A stretch of DNA of 64,000 nt from REEB95 sp963762425 (GTDB lineage Bacteria; Pseudomonadota; Alphaproteobacteria; ATCC43930; CGMCC-115725), in assembly GCA_963762425.1 (NCBI GenBank), contig CAVXKY010000012.1:59640-123639 (forward strand). The letters are read 5' to 3'. Within the stretch, counting starts at the first letter, position 1; the number at the start of each line of letters is the position of its first letter. The translations under genes and the position numbers were made by a program. Below the pieces are notes generated by a model that made no database searches, was not told the origin of the DNA, and worked only from the letters and a program-made list of their open reading frames with translations. This document shows, piece by piece, positions 61,524-64,000 of the stretch.

Positions 61524-63513
61524 ACTCGGCATCGTCGCGGGATCCGGCGAGCTGCCCGCGCGTCTCATAGCCGCCTGCCGCGCCGAGAACCGGCCCTTTT
61601 TCGTGCTCGCGCTGAAGGGCGCCGCCGATCCCGCCTTGGTGGCGGGGGTGCCCCATGCCTGGATCCGGATCGGCCAGGGCGGCGAGGGGTTGCGGCTGCT
61701 GCGCGCCAACGGCGTCGGCGAACTGGTCCTGGCCGGAGGCGTGCGCCGGCCTTCGCCCTGGGCGTTGTGGCCGGATTGGCGCGCGGTCAAATTCTACATC
61801 GCCATCGGCTTGAAGGCGCTGGGCGACGACGGCTTGCTGCGCTCCGTCATCAAGGCGCTCGAAGCCGAGGGCTTCCACGTCGTCGGCGCCGAAAGCATCC
61901 TCAAAAGCGCGCTCGCGCCCTTGGGATGCTTGGGCCGGCTCGGGCCGGATAAGGCGGAAGAGGCCGATATCGCGTTCGGTATGAGCGAGGCGCGCCAGCT
62001 GGGCGCGCGCGACCAGGGCCAGGCGGTGGTGGTGCAGCGGGGCGCGGTGCTGGCGGCCGAGGATAAGGCCGGCACCGATGCGCTCCTCACCCGCGTCAAG
62101 GATCTCAAACGTCCCGGCCAGGGCGGCGTGCTGGTCAAGACCGCCAAGCCCGGACAGGAGCGCCGCGCCGATCTGCCCGCCATCGGCCCCAACACGGTCG
62201 AGGAAGCGGCGGATGCGGGCCTGCGCGGCATCGCGGTCGAAGCCGATGCGACGCTGCTGATCGACCGCCCTGCTATTGTCGCCGCCGCCGACCGCGCCGG
62301 GATTTTCGTGGTGGGCGTGGCGGCCTCGGGCGCGATGGCGGGCGAGGGCCCGTTCATCTATCTCATCGCCGGCGAGCCTTCGGGCGACGCGCTCGGCGCC
62401 AATCTGATGCGCGCCTTGAAGGAAAAGACCGGCGGCGTGGTGCGCTTCGCCGGCATCGGCGGCGAGCAAATGACGGCGCAGGGCCTCTCGAGCCTGGTGC
62501 CTATAAGCGAGCTCGCAATCATGGGCGTGGCCGAGGTGCTGCCGCGCGCGCGGCGGATATTGCGGCTGGTGGACCGGACGGTGACCGATATCCGCCGCCT
62601 GCGCCCCGACGCGGTGGTGACCATCGACAGCTCGGGATTCAACTGGCGCGTCGCCCAACGCCTGCGCCGCGCCGGCGAGACCTTGCCGCTCATCCATTAC
62701 GTGGCGCCGATGGTATGGGCGTGGCGTCCCGGCCGGGCGCGGCGCATGGTGCGCTGGTACAACCACCTGATGACGCTCTTGCCCTTCGAGCCGCCCTATT
62801 TCGAGGCGGTCGGATTGTCCTGTTCCTATGTCGGCCATCCGGTAGTGGAGATGGGCGCGGACAAGGGCGACGGCGCGGCATTCCGCAAGCGCCACGGCGT
62901 CGCGTCCGGCGACAAGCTGCTGGTGGTGCTGCCGGGCAGCCGGCGCGGCGAGGTGAAACGGCTGCTGCCGATCTTCGCCGACGCGGTTTCCCGCTTGGCC
63001 GCGCGCTATCCCGGGCTGGTGGCGGCGGTGCCGACCACCGAGAACGTGGCCGAGGATGTGGCGAAGGATATCGCGCATTGGCCGGTGAGGGTCATCCTGC
63101 TGCGCGGCCCGGCCGAACGCTTCGACGCCTTCGCCGCTTGCGACGCGGCGCTCGCCGCCTCGGGCACGGTGACGCTGGAACTGGCGATGGCCCAGGCGCC
63201 GACGGTGGTGGCTTATCGCGTCAACCCGTTGACCCATTGGCTGGTGCGGCACCTCGTCAAGATCGACTACGCCCATATCCTGAACCTGATCTTGAAGCGC
63301 GAGGCGGTGCCCGAACTGATCCAGGGCGATTGCACGCCCAAGCGTTTGGCCGACGCCGTCGCCCATCTGCTCGACGACAAAGATGCGCGCGCGGCGCAAT
63401 TGGCCGCGTGCCAAGAGGGCTTGAAGGCCATCGGCTATGGCGGGGTTTCGCCCGGGGCGCGCGCCGCCGCGGATGTGTTGGCGTTCATCGGCGCAAAGGC
63501 TAAAATTCGCTAG
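61510..63513 (+). CDS. LpxI-LpxB fusion: UDP-2,3-diacylglucosamine pyrophosphatase and lipid-A-disaccharide synthase
   Basis: A single 667-residue open frame. Residues 1 to about 272 are LpxI (DUF1009): KLGIVAGSGELPARLIAACR, NGVGELVLAGGVRRPS, FHVVGAESILKSALAP and GQERRADLPAIGPNTVE. From about residue 276 it is LpxB (GT19): FIYLIAGEPSGDALGANLMR, FAGIGGEQM, IMGVAEVLPRARRIL, LLVVLPGSRRGEVKRLLPIF and ASGTVTLELAMAQAPTVVAY. LpxI hydrolyses UDP-diacyl-GlcN to lipid X, and LpxB joins lipid X to UDP-diacyl-GlcN, so successive enzymes are linked. An internal ATG at 62335 (residue 276) could also give free LpxB. It starts 14 bp inside lpxA. Confidence 0.93.
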   Translation: MAAAKLGIVAGSGELPARLIAACRAENRPFFVLALKGAADPALVAGVPHAWIRIGQGGEGLRLLRANGVGELVLAGGVRRPSPWALWPDWRAVKFYIAIGLKALGDDGLLRSVIKALEAEGFHVVGAESILKSALAPLGCLGRLGPDKAEEADIAFGMSEARQLGARDQGQAVVVQRGAVLAAEDKAGTDALLTRVKDLKRPGQGGVLVKTAKPGQERRADLPAIGPNTVEEAADAGLRGIAVEADATLLIDRPAIVAAADRAGIFVVGVAASGAMAGEGPFIYLIAGEPSGDALGANLMRALKEKTGGVVRFAGIGGEQMTAQGLSSLVPISELAIMGVAEVLPRARRILRLVDRTVTDIRRLRPDAVVTIDSSGFNWRVAQRLRRAGETLPLIHYVAPMVWAWRPGRARRMVRWYNHLMTLLPFEPPYFEAVGLSCSYVGHPVVEMGADKGDGAAFRKRHGVASGDKLLVVLPGSRRGEVKRLLPIFADAVSRLAARYPGLVAAVPTTENVAEDVAKDIAHWPVRVILLRGPAERFDAFAACDAALAASGTVTLELAMAQAPTVVAYRVNPLTHWLVRHLVKIDYAHILNLILKREAVPELIQGDCTPKRLADAVAHLLDDKDARAAQLAACQEGLKAIGYGGVSPGARAAADVLAFIGAKAKIR

Positions 63514-63545
63514 GTTTTCCGGTCGGCTTTATTTGGGAGATTGCG

Positions 63546-63962
63546 ATGGACGGCCCCGCGCTCGACGCCAGGAATTCGCGCCTGCTGCACACCATGCTGC
63601 GCGTGTTCGATCTCGACAAATCGATCGATTTCTATACGCGATTGATGGGCATGAAGCTTCTGCGCAAGCGCGAAACCGCGGAAGGCCGCTATACCCTCGC
63701 CTTCGTCGGCTATGGCGGCGAAGAAGACAGCACGGTTCTGGAACTCACCTACAACTGGGACCAGAAGGAGCCTTATGCCATCGGCACCGCCTTCGGGCAT
63801 CTCGCCGTCTCGGCGCCGGACATCTACCAGGTGTGCGAGCGCCTGGCCAAGGAAGGCGTCAAGATCACCCGCCCGCCCGGGCCGCTCAAATTCGGCACCA
63901 CGCACATCGCCTTCATCGAGGATCCGGACGGCTACAAGATCGAACTGATCCAGCGCGCTTAA
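63546..63962 (+). CDS. gloA: Lactoylglutathione lyase (glyoxalase I)
   Basis: It isomerises the methylglyoxal-glutathione adduct to S-lactoylglutathione. The protein has 138 residues in two beta-alpha-beta-beta-beta modules. Metal ligands are H15 (SRLLHTMLRVFDLDKSIDFY), a Glu in DSTVLELTYN, a His in GTAFGHLAVSAPDI and a Glu in GYKIELIQ. PGPLKFGTTHIAFIEDPDGY is a further signature. It starts 32 bp after lpxB. Confidence 0.95.
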   Translation: MDGPALDARNSRLLHTMLRVFDLDKSIDFYTRLMGMKLLRKRETAEGRYTLAFVGYGGEEDSTVLELTYNWDQKEPYAIGTAFGHLAVSAPDIYQVCERLAKEGVKITRPPGPLKFGTTHIAFIEDPDGYKIELIQRA

Positions 63963-63965
63963 GAC

Positions 63966-64000
63966 CGTTTTTCTTCGCTTCGCAAAACGCCATCGCCCTT
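63966..64000. repeat. Possible start of another GTGCGAAG-family repeat, cut by the window end
   Basis: TTTTTCTTCGCTTCGCAAAACGCC resembles the minus-strand left end of copy 2 (TTTCTTCGCTTCGCACGACGCC). Only 35 bases are available, so the call is weak. Confidence 0.3.

Noticed and set aside
1..64000. CRISPR arrays, rRNA genes, tRNA genes or complete insertion sequences
   Set aside because: I saw no regularly spaced repeats, no rRNA signature, no convincing cloverleaf and no transposase gene on either strand.

Overview
The window is a GC-rich stretch of an alphaproteobacterial chromosome, most like the Rhodospirillales. The evidence is gene order: rpoZ-spoT-pdxJ-acpS-lepB-rnc-era-recO-parC and rpsB-tsf-pyrH-frr-uppS-cdsA-rseP-bamA-skp-lpxD-fabZ-lpxA-lpxI/lpxB, together with LpxI, a bactofilin paired with an M23 peptidase, CpaA, a TAXI binding protein and typical alphaproteobacterial palindromic repeats. 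The family calls are by reading, not by database search.

Layout. 1-636 is an AT-rich upstream region. 637-4499 encodes a TPR-glycosyltransferase and a TPR-sulfotransferase, but it is broken by more than 20 frameshifts, nearly all +1. 4609-11852 (minus strand) is a tetrahydrofolate one-carbon block: cyclo-ligase, formate-THF ligase, a MetF-like reductase, an HTH-methyltransferase and two MetE-C-like methyltransferases. 11957-15259 holds an MFS exporter and an ABC importer without an ATPase. 15311-16866 is folB/folP. 17232-24698 is an envelope and adhesion block: TolC, a LapB-like ABC exporter and a LapC-like adaptor, CpaA, an RHH-PAS regulator and a LapG-like protease. 24945-26937 is the M23-bactofilin pair. 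26934-37278 is mixed housekeeping: threonine dehydratase, HAD, Slt, dapA, smpB, UDG, NYN, folK, pyrE, an AlgD-like dehydrogenase and a glycosyltransferase. 37460-46888 is the rpoZ-to-parC block, followed by tusA, hdeD and a TAXI protein. 49215-49942 is a promoter, terminator and orphan phage terminase small subunit. 50122-63513 is the translation, phospholipid, outer-membrane and lipid A cluster, and gloA closes the window.

How genes work together. The minus-strand one-carbon genes overlap (TGATG/ATGA) and look co-translated. The secretion genes plus the LapG-like protease suggest a regulated cell-surface adhesin whose adhesin and LapD partner lie outside the window. The final cluster makes phospholipid precursors, BamA and lipid A in one long operon; dxr, usually between cdsA and rseP, is absent.

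Sequence quality matters. Single +1 insertions also break fhs, the MetF-like gene, the methyltransferase, folB and uppS (twice). Since uppS and folB are normally indispensable and no extra stops or substitutions are visible, these look more like consensus errors than decay. The other standout items are a natural LpxI-LpxB fusion, an in-frame TAG that cuts 13 codons off EF-Ts, and a dispersed inverted repeat family found at five or six places.
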